Assembly (NCBI GenBank): GCA_027489035.1
Contig: JAIYAN010000025.1
Location: 1-39,867, forward strand
DNA from: Chitinophagaceae bacterium
Lineage (GTDB): Bacteria > Bacteroidota > Bacteroidia > Chitinophagales > Chitinophagaceae
Direction of reading: 5' to 3'
Length of the DNA stretch: 39,867 bases
Shown piece by piece: positions 16,789 through 25,773 of this stretch. The position numbers were made by a program, and so were the translations under genes. Under the pieces are notes generated by a model, which did not search any database, was not told the DNA's origin, and saw only the letters and a list, made by a program, of their open reading frames with translations. Positions within the stretch are counted from its first letter, which is position 1, and each line of letters begins with the position of its first letter.

Positions 16789-18612
16789 ATGAAGCAAGTA
16801 ATCAATATCAATTATCATGGAAGAATTATTCCAATTGAAATAGCAGCACATGATTTACTAAAAACCTACACAGCTGGTTTGCAAAAACATTTTGAAAATG
16901 AGGAAGGCAAAGAGGAAATTATCAACGATATAGAAGGAAGAATTTCCGAACTTTTTCATGAGCAACTTACCAAGGGTGCTGTTTGTATTACTGAACAAGA
17001 TGTGCAAGTAATAATAAAAAACATGGGAACGCCTGAAGATTTTGAAGCAGAACCGACGATTAACCATGAGTCAAAATCAGAAACTAAGGAAAACAATTTT
17101 TTCGATGGTAAAAAGCGTTTGTTTAGAGATGAAAACAATAAAGTTATTGGTGGCGTTTGTAGCGGGTTGGCCAATTATTTTAATATGGATGTGGTAGTGG
17201 TTAGGGTAATATTTTTGTTGATGTTTTTCTCCGTTGGCTTTGGTTTGATTCCATATTTAATATTGTGGTTTGCGGTTCCAAGTTCGGCCACAAAATCAAT
17301 TGGATCGGTACGAAAAAAATTATATCGTGATACGGATGAAAAAATGATAGCCGGTGTTTGTAGTGGCTTAGCAAATTATTTTGGCATAAAAGTTTGGATT
17401 GTTCGTGCACTTTTTTTACTCCCTGTTTTGAGTATGATTTTTGAATGGAATCATTTCTTTTTCAACGTGAGTCCAAGCTCTTTTATCATTTACATCATCT
17501 TTTGGTTGGTGATGCCTGAAGCAAAAACCACGTCGGAAAAATTAGAAATGAAAGGAAAGAAAATTGATGTAGACTCAATTAAACAGTCTATTCATGAAGA
17601 AATGAATGATTTAAAAGAAAGGGCTAAATCCTTAGGAAAAGAGGCTAGTGCTGTTGCTGGTGAAAAAACAAAAATGATTGTTGCTGATTCTGGCAATGCT
17701 TTACAAAGATTAATTTCCGGTGTTATAAAAGTGATATCATTTATCATTAAAGCATTTGTGTACACCATTTTAACCATCATTGGATTGGCTATGTTTTTGG
17801 TGTTGTTTGCCATTGGTGTTACCTCTTTTAGTTTATTTCCTTTGAAAGATTTTTTAATAAGTGGCATCTGGCAAAATGCTTTTGCTTGGGGAACTTTAGT
17901 ATTTTTTATTGTTGTTCCTATTATTGGAATTTTGACTTGGGCTATCCGCAGAATTGGAAAAATTAAAAGAAACAGCATTGCATTACGTACCACATTTGCT
18001 TCACTTTGGATAATCGGTTGGGTTGCTTTAACGGGATTGATTGTTACTCTTGGAAATGATTTTAAAAGAATAAATAATCCATATGAAGAAAACGTAAAAA
18101 TGGATAGTGCAAACATCAATAAACTTTTGGTTGGTTTTTATAAACAACGACAAAACAATAACACAAAGACCATCAACTTTGGAGATTTAATAAATGTAGA
18201 AGAAGACACGTTGTATATTGATAATGTAGGTTTAAAAATTAAGCAATCTACTAACGATAGCTTTCATGTTACTGTAAAAAAAATGGTAAATGGTTCCACA
18301 CGTTTTGCAGCAGATACTTCAGCCTCAATAATGCATTACAATATTTTACAAAAAGATTCTTTTTTACTTATTGATAAATCTGTAGGAATAAATAAGCGTG
18401 AAAAATTCAGAAATCAGAATGTTGTAGTTACCATTTATGTACCGATTGGAAAACAGATACAATTGCCTTACAGCAAGGAAATTGTTGTCAAAAAAAATTC
18501 AGAAATGAAATTGCAGTTTTGGGATGAAAGCAATGTTGAATTTAGAGATTATATTATGCGAGTAGATGGTTTATATACTTTGGATGGCAAGGCTTCGTAT
18601 GATTGGGAGTAG
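16789..18612 (+). CDS. Membrane protein with N-terminal HAAS-like domain and two PspC domains
   Basis: The 607-residue product has a cytoplasmic N-terminal segment (residues ~1-85) resembling HAAS-type domains encoded beside PadR regulators, with EIINDIEGRISELF and MGTPEDF. Two PspC domains follow, at ~108-165 (VIGGVCSGLANYF) and ~176-244 (MIAGVCSGLANYFG), each with a hydrophobic helix. A charged, helical linker lies at 250-300. Further membrane segments lie near 312-345, 366-386 and 402-420. The C-terminal ~180 residues are likely extracytoplasmic and beta-rich. PspC proteins are linked to envelope stress responses. The gene probably forms a two-gene operon with padR, which would control its expression; the signal sensed is unknown. 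Confidence 0.9.
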   Translation: MKQVININYHGRIIPIEIAAHDLLKTYTAGLQKHFENEEGKEEIINDIEGRISELFHEQLTKGAVCITEQDVQVIIKNMGTPEDFEAEPTINHESKSETKENNFFDGKKRLFRDENNKVIGGVCSGLANYFNMDVVVVRVIFLLMFFSVGFGLIPYLILWFAVPSSATKSIGSVRKKLYRDTDEKMIAGVCSGLANYFGIKVWIVRALFLLPVLSMIFEWNHFFFNVSPSSFIIYIIFWLVMPEAKTTSEKLEMKGKKIDVDSIKQSIHEEMNDLKERAKSLGKEASAVAGEKTKMIVADSGNALQRLISGVIKVISFIIKAFVYTILTIIGLAMFLVLFAIGVTSFSLFPLKDFLISGIWQNAFAWGTLVFFIVVPIIGILTWAIRRIGKIKRNSIALRTTFASLWIIGWVALTGLIVTLGNDFKRINNPYEENVKMDSANINKLLVGFYKQRQNNNTKTINFGDLINVEEDTLYIDNVGLKIKQSTNDSFHVTVKKMVNGSTRFAADTSASIMHYNILQKDSFLLIDKSVGINKREKFRNQNVVVTIYVPIGKQIQLPYSKEIVVKKNSEMKLQFWDESNVEFRDYIMRVDGLYTLDGKASYDWE

Positions 18613-18614
18613 GA

Positions 18615-18655
18615 AAAGAGGTTTGAGAGGTTTGTGATGTTTATGAGGTTGGGGT
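18615..18655. repeat. Degenerate GAGGTTTG repeats after the PspC gene
   Basis: Strings GAGGTTTGAGAGGTTTGTGA and TGTTTATGAGGTTGGGG follow the PspC stop. They are the inverted form of the AACCTC-type strings at 19239-19312. Confidence 0.65.
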
Positions 18656-18661
18656 GTATGG

Positions 18662-19144
18662 AGGGATTGAAAATTTTCAACCCTGAAAAATGTTCAAGAG
18701 GTTGGCGCCATTTTACACTATTGGCACCGATTTCCATCATTGGCGCCGGTTTCTTAACCGGTGTCTTTGAATGATTTTTATACTTTAGATGCTGTCTGTA
18801 TTTTTTACCATCGGTTTTTAACCGATACCTTTATTTTAATACCTTGAAATAAATGTCATTTCAAATTGCCCATCGTTTTGGATTTTTTGATAGCCCACGG
18901 TTTCAACCGTGGGAGAGAAAGCATTAAATAACCAATAAGGAATTAAAAACAAATAACAAGGAAGTTGATTTTGTTTTGAAAGATGATTCAGGACAGAAAA
19001 TATTTCTATAGCCAACGGTTGAAACAGTAATAATAATTATTACGATGATTACAAACAAAATCGGTTGAAAACCGAAACGTACAAATACATGCAGTATTTA
19101 CAGTAAGCAAAGCATCTACAGGCACCGGTTTGGAAACCGGCGCC
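18662..19144. repeat. Cluster of REP-like hairpins with GGTT/AACC core
   Basis: The gap 18613-19346 has no supported gene but contains several short palindromes: 18662-18684 (AGGG...TTTTCAACCCT, one bulge), 18742-18765 (GCCGGTTTCTTAACCGGTG core), 18810-18826 (ATCGGTTTTTAACCGAT), 18894-18913 (CCCACGGTTTCAACCGTGGG), 19061-19075 (TCGGTTGAAAACCGA) and 19121-19144 (11-base arms around GG, one mismatch). A decayed half-copy, GCCAACGGTTGAAA, is at 19011-19024. All share GGTT-n-AACC next to the loop while the outer stem varies. The pattern resembles REP/RAYT-type elements, but no transposase gene is in the window. Confidence 0.75.
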
Positions 19145-19238
19145 AATAATAAGTTCGTTCCAACATCTAACAACCAACAATAAACACCAAACCACAAACA
19201 AAGAATAAGAAACTGATTTTTCGTAAAATACATCCAAC

Positions 19239-19312
19239 TTCACAAACGTCACAAACCTCACAAACCTCTAAAACCGCTCAAACTTCACAAACCTCCCCAA
19301 CCTCTTTCCCCC
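19239..19312. repeat. Degenerate CACAAACCTC repeats upstream of gcvT
   Basis: Units of roughly ten bases, such as CACAAACGT, CACAAACCTC and CACAAACCTCTAAAACCGCT, run toward the gcvT promoter. They belong to the same string type as 16235-16308. Confidence 0.7.
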
Positions 19313-19321
19313 TTTTTTATT

Positions 19322-19329
19322 TACATTTG
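19322..19329 (+). promoter_or_regulatory. Candidate -7 promoter element for gcvT
   Basis: TACATTTG (TAnnTTTG) lies 17 bases before the gcvT ATG, immediately after the repeat block. No -33 TTG is visible at the usual spacing; the resulting leader would be very short. Confidence 0.35.
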
Positions 19330-19346
19330 CCCACAAATAATCAAAA

Positions 19347-20432
19347 ATGAAACAAACTCCATTTACCGACAAACATATCGCACTTGGTGCAAAAATGGCT
19401 GAATTCGCAGGATTCAACATGCCCATTTCTTATACAGGCATTAACGATGAACACGCTGCCGTTAGAAAAAACGCAGGTGTTTTTGATGTGAGTCATATGG
19501 GCGAGTTTGTATTGAAAGGTGCTGGAGCATTGGATTTGATTCAACGCATTACCACAAATGATGCGTCTAAATTAACCAACGGAAAAGCACAATACAGTTG
19601 CATGCCCAATAATGATGGTGGAATTGTAGATGATTTATTGGTGTATTGTTTGGAACAAAATCAATCATATATGCTCGTTGTAAATGCAGGAAATATTGAT
19701 AAAGATTGGAACTGGATAGTTGCCCACAACACTGAAAATGTAGAAATGCATAATATCTCTGCAAAAACAGCTTTATTGGCCATTCAAGGTCCAAATGCAA
19801 CTAAAATATTACAAACATTAACAGATTTAGATTTGTTGAACTTGCAATATTACACTTTTGTAAAAGGTACGTTTGCGGGTATTGAAAACGTATTAATAAG
19901 TGCAACGGGTTATACGGGTGCAGGTGGTGTAGAAATTTATTTTGAAGATAAAGACAATGATGCTGAAACAATTTGGAATGCCATTTTTGAAGCCGGTGCT
20001 TCATCAGGCATTAAACCAATCGGCTTAGGCGCAAGAGATACCCTACGTTTGGAAATGGGTTTTTGTTTATATGGAAATGATATTGATGACGCTACTTCTC
20101 CAATTGAAGCTGGTTTGGGTTGGATTACCAAGTTTACCAAAGACTTTACAAATTGCAAAACTTTTGAAAATCAAAAGCTTCAAGGCGTTACCAAAAAATT
20201 AGTAGGCTTTGAAATGGTTGATCGCGCAATTGCACGTCACGATTACGAAATCATTGATGAAGCTGGAAACATAATCGGAAAAGTAACTTCTGGTACTCAA
20301 TCACCTTCATTAAATAAAGCCATCGGAATGGGATATGTAAATATTGAACATGCTAAAATTGGAAGCAATATTTTTATCCGTGTTCGAAATAATCCAGCAA
20401 AAGCTGTTGTAGTTAAAATTCCTTTCGAATAA
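19347..20432 (+). CDS. gcvT: Glycine cleavage system T protein (aminomethyltransferase)
   Basis: The 361-residue product matches GcvT throughout: [20 protein letters not shown] at the N-terminus, then [11 protein letters not shown], the folate-site region [57 protein letters not shown] and a C-terminal [18 protein letters not shown]. It transfers the methylene group of the aminomethyl arm of the H protein to tetrahydrofolate, releasing ammonia. Length is normal. The H and P proteins are not in the window. The comB gene begins 10 bases after its stop, so the two are probably co-transcribed. Confidence 0.97.
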   Translation: MKQTPFTDKHIALGAKMAEFAGFNMPISYTGINDEHAAVRKNAGVFDVSHMGEFVLKGAGALDLIQRITTNDASKLTNGKAQYSCMPNNDGGIVDDLLVYCLEQNQSYMLVVNAGNIDKDWNWIVAHNTENVEMHNISAKTALLAIQGPNATKILQTLTDLDLLNLQYYTFVKGTFAGIENVLISATGYTGAGGVEIYFEDKDNDAETIWNAIFEAGASSGIKPIGLGARDTLRLEMGFCLYGNDIDDATSPIEAGLGWITKFTKDFTNCKTFENQKLQGVTKKLVGFEMVDRAIARHDYEIIDEAGNIIGKVTSGTQSPSLNKAIGMGYVNIEHAKIGSNIFIRVRNNPAKAVVVKIPFE

Positions 20433-20442
20433 AAGCTTAAAA

Positions 20443-21177
20443 ATGAGTGTAGAAAACAAACCTGAATTATATACTTCGCTTTCTCCGGCACTTTTAAATT
20501 TATATGATGTCAATTCAAGTATCGTTGTTATCATCGATGTGTTGAGGGCTACATCTACCATTGCTGCTGCATTGTACAATGGTGCCAAAGAAGTTATTCC
20601 AGTTAATAACGTGAGTGATTGTATTCAAATTGGTAAAGCAATGAATGCCATTACGGCTGGTGAGCGCGATGGAAAAGTTGCCGAAGGATTACAATATGGA
20701 AACTCTCCTTTTGAATATCCACGCTCATTTGTAGAAAATAAAACCTTGGTTTTAACCACTACAAATGGAACCAAACTACTTCACATGGCCAATAATAACG
20801 GTGCAGCCGAAATTGTTACTGGCTCTTTTGCCAACCTTGATACCATTTGCGATTACCTCATAAAAATAAACAAACCAGTACTACTAGCTTGCTCTGCCTG
20901 GAAAGATAAAGTTAATATTGAAGACACCATGTTTGCAGGTGCAGTAGTTCATCAAATTAAACAACACTTCAACATCAATTGCGACGCTTCTAAAATGGCC
21001 GAAGGTTTGTATTTATCTGCTCAACCAGATTTATATGAATTCATGAAAGCTCAACAAGCATCGCATTACTTACGCTTATCTGGCTTTGGATTGGAAAAAG
21101 ACCTAAGACATTGTTTAACGCCCAATACCGCAAATGTGTTGCCTATTTTTAAAGAAGGAAAATTGGTTTGTCGTTAA
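20443..21177 (+). CDS. comB: 2-phosphosulfolactate phosphatase family protein (ComB)
   Basis: The 244-residue product shows the ComB signatures: VVIIDVLRATSTI (residues ~28-40), GERDGKVAEGLQYGNSPFE (~73-91), LTTTNGTK, a cysteine-containing LLACSAWKDK and SAWK/NIEDT region, and a C-terminal SGFGLEKDLRHCL. ComB removes phosphate from 2-phosphosulfolactate to give sulfolactate, a step known from coenzyme M synthesis in methanogens; bacterial members exist outside that pathway. No comA, comC or sulfonate gene is adjacent, so its in vivo role here is open. It lies 10 bases downstream of gcvT. Family assignment is firm; substrate is inferred from the family only. Confidence 0.9.
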   Translation: MSVENKPELYTSLSPALLNLYDVNSSIVVIIDVLRATSTIAAALYNGAKEVIPVNNVSDCIQIGKAMNAITAGERDGKVAEGLQYGNSPFEYPRSFVENKTLVLTTTNGTKLLHMANNNGAAEIVTGSFANLDTICDYLIKINKPVLLACSAWKDKVNIEDTMFAGAVVHQIKQHFNINCDASKMAEGLYLSAQPDLYEFMKAQQASHYLRLSGFGLEKDLRHCLTPNTANVLPIFKEGKLVCR

Positions 21178-21270
21178 TTAAACAATCCTTTACAATATAT
21201 TTATTATTAAAAAATTGTTTACTTCTCCACATTGTGCCATGTTCTAATCTTTACTTCTAACATTTTCCTT

Positions 21271-21278
21271 TACTTTTG
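21271..21278 (+). promoter_or_regulatory. Candidate -7 promoter element for the SNF2 helicase gene
   Basis: TACTTTTG (TAnnTTTG), 60 bases before the TTG start, identical to the candidate before feoB. No clear -33 element. Confidence 0.35.
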
Positions 21279-21324
21279 CTAATTGCACTTTTCTGAATCG
21301 AAAAAATGCAATAACTAAACCATT

Positions 21325-21330
21325 AAAGGA
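21325..21330 (+). promoter_or_regulatory. Ribosome binding site supporting a TTG start
   Basis: AAAGGA lies 8 bases before the TTG at 21339. Clear Shine-Dalgarno sequences are rare in this window, so this one helps fix the unusual start codon. Confidence 0.5.
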
Positions 21331-21338
21331 AATTTATT

Positions 21339-24300
21339 TTGGCACTACCACATATCATAAAGCATATTTACAATAACGGTACAGATGAGGTTATTAGAAG
21401 AGGAAAGAAAATTCATCAATCTGGTTTTGTAGAATTGATTGAGCACGATGAACTCATGAGTGCTATTGCATTCAGGGTTAAAGATGATAGTTATGCTACT
21501 TTTTATAAAGTGTATATTCAAAAATACATCGATCCTAAATTGATGTCTTTGCGTTGTTCTTGTCCGTATAATATGGGCGATATCTGCCGCCATGAAACAG
21601 CCGCCCTATTTAGATTACAGGATATGGCAGATAAAAACATGTTGGGCAATTCGTTGATTCAATACAACCAATATCACACGATTGCCAAGATGAAGCATAT
21701 AGATTTAAAGATGATAAAAATGCTTTGTTCATCTATCATTTATGAAGAAGCAGATCTAATGTTGAGAACTACCAAAGCAACCATTCTTAAATCTGGTGAT
21801 GAACGTGTAGAAGCTGAATTAAAATATAACGGCATTACCTATCCGCTGGTGATTCAAAAAAATGAAGAAAGAAATTTTGATACTTCATGCACTTGTGCCG
21901 AAACCGCACATCCGCTTTGCGAACATAAAACGTTGCTTTTTTTACAACTTCTCAATGCTTACGGTCCAAATTATTTTGATACCATTAGAAACTGGGATAA
22001 AGAAAAAAATAAACTGCTTCAAATTTATGGGTATAGCTTAAACGACGATTTAACAGACAAATTTGAATTTACATACAAAGAAGGAAAGCCATTTTTAAAG
22101 TTGTTGGATCCTTCCATAAAGCGTGTGGCTCAAGTGATAGACAACACACCAAAAGTTGCAGCAACATTTGTAGCTCCTCAAAAAGAAGTTACCACAAGTG
22201 TTGTTGAAGATAAGAACCATAAAGCATTGGGAATTGTTTTTAATTTCAACACAAAATTATTTCCGGGATTTTTGGTTGATGCTGTGCAGGGAGAAACCGA
22301 TGAAGACAGAAAAAAATTTATAAGCAAAATTGAAACCTTAGACCTCACCAAATTTGTAGAAACAGAATCATATATCGAAGACGATAAAATGTTGTTTCAG
22401 CAGGTAAGGAAATTACAAAATACAGAAGTAAATAAATTTTTAAATAGGAACTCTCCTTTCAGCGGATTTTGGGATAACATTATTCAGCAAGATGGAGATG
22501 AATTGCCAGAAGAAACAAAATCATTAATTGCCGAATACCTACATCCTAAATTAAAAAAGATATTTGAAGAGCAGGCAAACAATCAACTGATTTATGTATT
22601 GCCTCCTACAAAAAAATTCATCACTGCCAATCTAAAAGAAATTGAATTAAGCAATCAATTCATTTCACCGATTTTTAAAGTAACGGTTAAGAAAGATGAT
22701 TTGGAAATGATTTGCATGGTAAAAATTGGCAACCAACAAATTCCATTCAGCAAAAACCAATGCAACAGCAACCTGATTTTTTTGTATGACGATGTGTTAT
22801 ATACTTGGCAAAAAACAGAAGATATTTTACAGGCCGAAAAGTTTTTGCAACAAGGAAACCTCAAGCTCAAAAAATCAGAATGGGCAGAAAAAATGCAGTC
22901 GGTTATTTTGCCACTTACAAAATCATATCACGTAGAATTTGACAAGTCTTTGATTAAAGAAATCAAAGATGTTGTTCCTGAAATACAATTGCAACTTCAG
23001 GAAAAATCAGATTACATGGTATTTATGCCGGTATTTACATACAACGGAATCGAATCAAAACATACTGATCAACAAACTATAACGATTCCGGATTCAGATA
23101 AGTTATTAATCATTCATCGAAATAAAGCAGTAGAAGAAAACTTTATCAATAAGTTGGAATCCTTGCATTCCATGTTTGTAAAACAAGAACATAATCAAAG
23201 TTTGGTGTTAAAGGGTACAGAGGTGTTGCGCAACAATTGGTTTTTCTTATTCATTGATTCGATGAAAGAAATGAAAATCCCAGTTTTTGGTTTTGAAGCG
23301 CTACGAAATTTCAGATTCAACACCGCACGTCCAAACACGCATATTCATGTAAGCAGTGGACTTGATTGGTTTGATGCTAAAATTGAAATTGAGTTTGGCG
23401 ATCAGCGTGTAGGCATTCCCGATATTAAACGCGCTATAGCTATTAAACAATCTTTTGTTCAACTTGGCGATGGCTCTTTGGGTATATTACCTGATGAGTG
23501 GCTTAAACGTTATTCGCTTTTATTTAAAGTAGGCGAAGGCAAAAGTGATAAGTTGAGGTTGTCTAGATATCACATGAGTGTGATTGATGAGCTGTATGAA
23601 AATAGAGATGAAACCGAAATTAGCTTTGCTTTAGATGAGAAGTTTGAAAAATTAAGGGAGTTTAAAAACATACCAGAAATCTTGGTGCCTGATACTTTAC
23701 AAGCTGTGCTTCGTCCGTATCAAATTGCAGGTTATCAATGGTTGAGTTATTTAAATGATGTGGGTTGGGGCGGTATTTTGGCAGATGATATGGGTTTGGG
23801 TAAAACGGTTCAGGCACTTACGATGCTAGAGCAGTATAAAAAAACAAACGGAGATCTAAAAGCCATTGTAGTTTGTCCTACAACACTTATTTACAATTGG
23901 CAAAATGAGGTAAGAAAGTTTACTCCGGATATTACCTATACCGTTCACCATGGAAACAATCGGGTAAGAGATCATGAAGCGTTAACAAAAAGTAACATCA
24001 TAATTACTACGTATGGCACGTTGCGGAGCGATATTCAAATATTTTTAAAAGTACTTTTTGATTATGTGGTTTTGGATGAAAGTCAGGCAATAAAAAACCC
24101 TTCCTCAAAAGTAACGAAGGCGGCAAGTTTGCTGGTTGCGAAAAATCGTTTATGCATGAGCGGTACCCCACTTCAAAATAATACGTTTGATATTTTTGCA
24201 CAAATGAATTTCCTTAATCCCGGTCTGTTAGGAAACATGGAATTTTTTAGAAACGAATTTGCCACACCTATAGATAAGTTTAATGAACCCGAGCATAAAG

Positions 24301-25097
24301 AACATCTTAGAAAATTATTGTACCCCTTTATTTTACGCAGAACAAAAGAACAAGTAGCCAAAGATCTTCCTGAAAAAACAGAAACGATTTTGTTTTGCGA
24401 AATGGAACCTGAGCAAAGAACGATTTACGACATGTATAAAAACACGTATCGTGAAAAAATCTTGGGCACCATCGACCAACAGGGAATCGACAAATCGCAA
24501 TTAACCATTTTGCAAGGTTTGATGAAATTGCGTCAGATTTGTGATAGTCCGGCTATTTTAAATGAAGAAGATAAATACCCGAATCACTCTATTAAACTAG
24601 ATGAATTAACCAGAGAAATAACAGAAAATATCGGAGCGCATAAAGCATTGATTTTCTCTCAGTTTTTGGGGATGCTTGGATTGATTAGAGAGAAATTAAC
24701 CGAGCAAAATATTCCATTTGAATATTTTGACGGAAGCACTTCTGCAACAGACCGCGAAAAAGCGATTCAAAATTTCCAAAATAATGATGAGTGTCGGGTG
24801 TTTTTAATTTCATTAAAAGCGGGTGGTGTGGGTTTAAACCTTACCGCTGCTGATTACGTGTACATTGTAGATCCTTGGTGGAATCCAGCGGTTGAACAAC
24901 AGGCCATTGATAGAACGCATCGTATCGGACAAACGAAAAACATTTTCGCTTACCGCATGATATGTATAGATACCATTGAAGATAAAATTTTGCAATTGCA
25001 GGAAAAGAAAAAAATTCTGGCTAAAGAACTGATATCAGATGAAACCAGTTTTGTAAAAGCTCTTACGAAAGCGGATGTGGAATATTTGTTTAGTTAA
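21339..25097 (+). CDS. SNF2-family DNA helicase with SWIM-type zinc-binding motifs
   Basis: The 1,252-residue protein has an N-terminal SWIM motif, C73-x-C75-x7-C83-x-H85, and a second set with the same spacing at C184-x-C186-x7-C194-x-H196. A long middle region (~200-780) matches no motif I know. The SNF2 ATPase occupies ~785-1240: Walker A DDMGLGKT (Lys822), motif II DESQ (Asp913), motif III CMSGTPLQNN, motif V AGGVGLNLTAADYV, and motif VI DRTHRIGQ (~1191-1198). These ATPases translocate on double-stranded DNA and remodel DNA-protein complexes; bacterial SWIM/SNF2 proteins have roles in transcription or repair that are poorly defined. The TTG start is supported by AAAGGA at 21325. It follows comB after 161 bases with its own candidate promoter. 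Confidence 0.93.
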   Translation: MALPHIIKHIYNNGTDEVIRRGKKIHQSGFVELIEHDELMSAIAFRVKDDSYATFYKVYIQKYIDPKLMSLRCSCPYNMGDICRHETAALFRLQDMADKNMLGNSLIQYNQYHTIAKMKHIDLKMIKMLCSSIIYEEADLMLRTTKATILKSGDERVEAELKYNGITYPLVIQKNEERNFDTSCTCAETAHPLCEHKTLLFLQLLNAYGPNYFDTIRNWDKEKNKLLQIYGYSLNDDLTDKFEFTYKEGKPFLKLLDPSIKRVAQVIDNTPKVAATFVAPQKEVTTSVVEDKNHKALGIVFNFNTKLFPGFLVDAVQGETDEDRKKFISKIETLDLTKFVETESYIEDDKMLFQQVRKLQNTEVNKFLNRNSPFSGFWDNIIQQDGDELPEETKSLIAEYLHPKLKKIFEEQANNQLIYVLPPTKKFITANLKEIELSNQFISPIFKVTVKKDDLEMICMVKIGNQQIPFSKNQCNSNLIFLYDDVLYTWQKTEDILQAEKFLQQGNLKLKKSEWAEKMQSVILPLTKSYHVEFDKSLIKEIKDVVPEIQLQLQEKSDYMVFMPVFTYNGIESKHTDQQTITIPDSDKLLIIHRNKAVEENFINKLESLHSMFVKQEHNQSLVLKGTEVLRNNWFFLFIDSMKEMKIPVFGFEALRNFRFNTARPNTHIHVSSGLDWFDAKIEIEFGDQRVGIPDIKRAIAIKQSFVQLGDGSLGILPDEWLKRYSLLFKVGEGKSDKLRLSRYHMSVIDELYENRDETEISFALDEKFEKLREFKNIPEILVPDTLQAVLRPYQIAGYQWLSYLNDVGWGGILADDMGLGKTVQALTMLEQYKKTNGDLKAIVVCPTTLIYNWQNEVRKFTPDITYTVHHGNNRVRDHEALTKSNIIITTYGTLRSDIQIFLKVLFDYVVLDESQAIKNPSSKVTKAASLLVAKNRLCMSGTPLQNNTFDIFAQMNFLNPGLLGNMEFFRNEFATPIDKFNEPEHKEHLRKLLYPFILRRTKEQVAKDLPEKTETILFCEMEPEQRTIYDMYKNTYREKILGTIDQQGIDKSQLTILQGLMKLRQICDSPAILNEEDKYPNHSIKLDELTREITENIGAHKALIFSQFLGMLGLIREKLTEQNIPFEYFDGSTSATDREKAIQNFQNNDECRVFLISLKAGGVGLNLTAADYVYIVDPWWNPAVEQQAIDRTHRIGQTKNIFAYRMICIDTIEDKILQLQEKKKILAKELISDETSFVKALTKADVEYLFS

Positions 25098-25125
25098 TTT
25101 TTTTGACACGAAGGATTTGAAACAC

Positions 25126-25151
25126 GAATGCGCGTAAACGCGATTTTTTTT
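25126..25151 (+). terminator. Probable intrinsic terminator of the SNF2 helicase gene
   Basis: A short GC stem (CGCG, loop TAAA, CGCG, extended by AAT/ATT with one bulged G) is followed by eight T. It lies 30-55 bases after the stop codon. The same T-run also starts a CACGAAGG repeat string. Confidence 0.45.
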
Positions 25152-25194
25152 GACACAAAGGCACGAAGGCGCTAAGACACGAAGGTTACAAATT

Positions 25195-25222
25195 GTAGGG
25201 GTTGAAGATTTTCAACCCCTAC
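25195..25222. repeat. Long palindrome GTAGGGGTTGAA/TTCAACCCCTAC, copy 1
   Basis: Two 12-base arms flank GATT. Same element as 25424-25451, with one base change near the centre. It has the inner GGTTGA/TCAACC core of the hairpins at 18662-19144. Confidence 0.85.
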
Positions 25223-25237
25223 TAGAAAACGCTTCCA

Positions 25238-25311
25238 ACCTTTTGAATAAATTCTCTACGAGAATTATTTTTAAACACTAAGGCACGAAGACGCGAAGGC
25301 ACAAAGTTTTT
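25238..25311 (+). repeat. Dispersed hairpin/T-run/CACGAAG repeat, copy 3
   Basis: CTTTTGAATA, hairpin AATTCTCTACGAGAATT (25250-25266), a T-run, AAACACTAAGGCACGAAGAC and GCGAAGGCACAAAG. The loop is TAC here but TTC at 15822 and 16083, while both stem arms are unchanged. Preceded by GAAAACGCTTCCAACC, which also occurs near 15904. Confidence 0.85.
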
Positions 25312-25313
25312 TT

Positions 25314-25352
25314 GTTTCACGCAAAGCTCGCAAAGGAGCAAGGACGCAAAGA
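25314..25352 (+). repeat. Dispersed GCAAAG-type repeat, copy 2
   Basis: GTTTCACGCAAAGCTCGC followed by AAAGGAGCAAGGACGCAAAG; one substitution relative to 15966. In both places it lies near a hairpin/CACGAAG copy, so the blocks travel or accumulate together. Confidence 0.85.
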
Positions 25353-25423
25353 GTTTTAAACACAAAGGCACAAAGATTTTTTTAAAAAAGGTGCTAATAA
25401 ATGGAAATTGCATTCAATAATTT

Positions 25424-25451
25424 GTAGGGGTTGAAAATTTTCAACCCCTAC
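25424..25451. repeat. Long palindrome GTAGGGGTTGAAAA/TTTTCAACCCCTAC, copy 2
   Basis: A perfect 28-base palindrome with two 14-base arms and no loop. Followed by AATAGGGTC and the G/C-run element at 25490. Confidence 0.9.
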
Positions 25452-25489
25452 AATAGGGTCAATAAACCTAAAACGGAAAACGCTTCCAT

Positions 25490-25517
25490 CTTCCCCCTTG
25501 GGGGATTGAGGGGGCCA
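25490..25517 (+). repeat. G/C-run repeat, single copy
   Basis: CTTCCCCCTTGGGGGATTGA followed by GGGGGCC. The same string occurs inverted at 25775 and direct at 25868. The stretch 25518-25773 between them holds no gene or repeat I can identify. Confidence 0.8.
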
Positions 25518-25773
25518 CATTCTTCACGAAGCAATGAAATTTTTTAATCTGTCAAAATCTCTGTGATCATTAAAAAAAAACAATCTGTTGAAATAGTTGT
25601 TGATTGTTTTTAGCATTTTTGAAAAGCTGTTGTTTGTTTGTTTCTTTTTCATAAAGGTGGATTTAAGTGTTTAAATAGGTTACTATAAATTTACGCTGAG
25701 TTTTATTTTTTTACAAGCGTACAAATGCCTAATTTTTGGGTGGTTAACTGCATCTTTTTCTACGTATTCTTAC

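Noticed and set aside
18613..19346. Small genes or a structured RNA in the gap before gcvT
   Set aside because: The short frames cross hairpin repeats and have no family resemblance; the hairpins differ from one another in the way a repeat family does.
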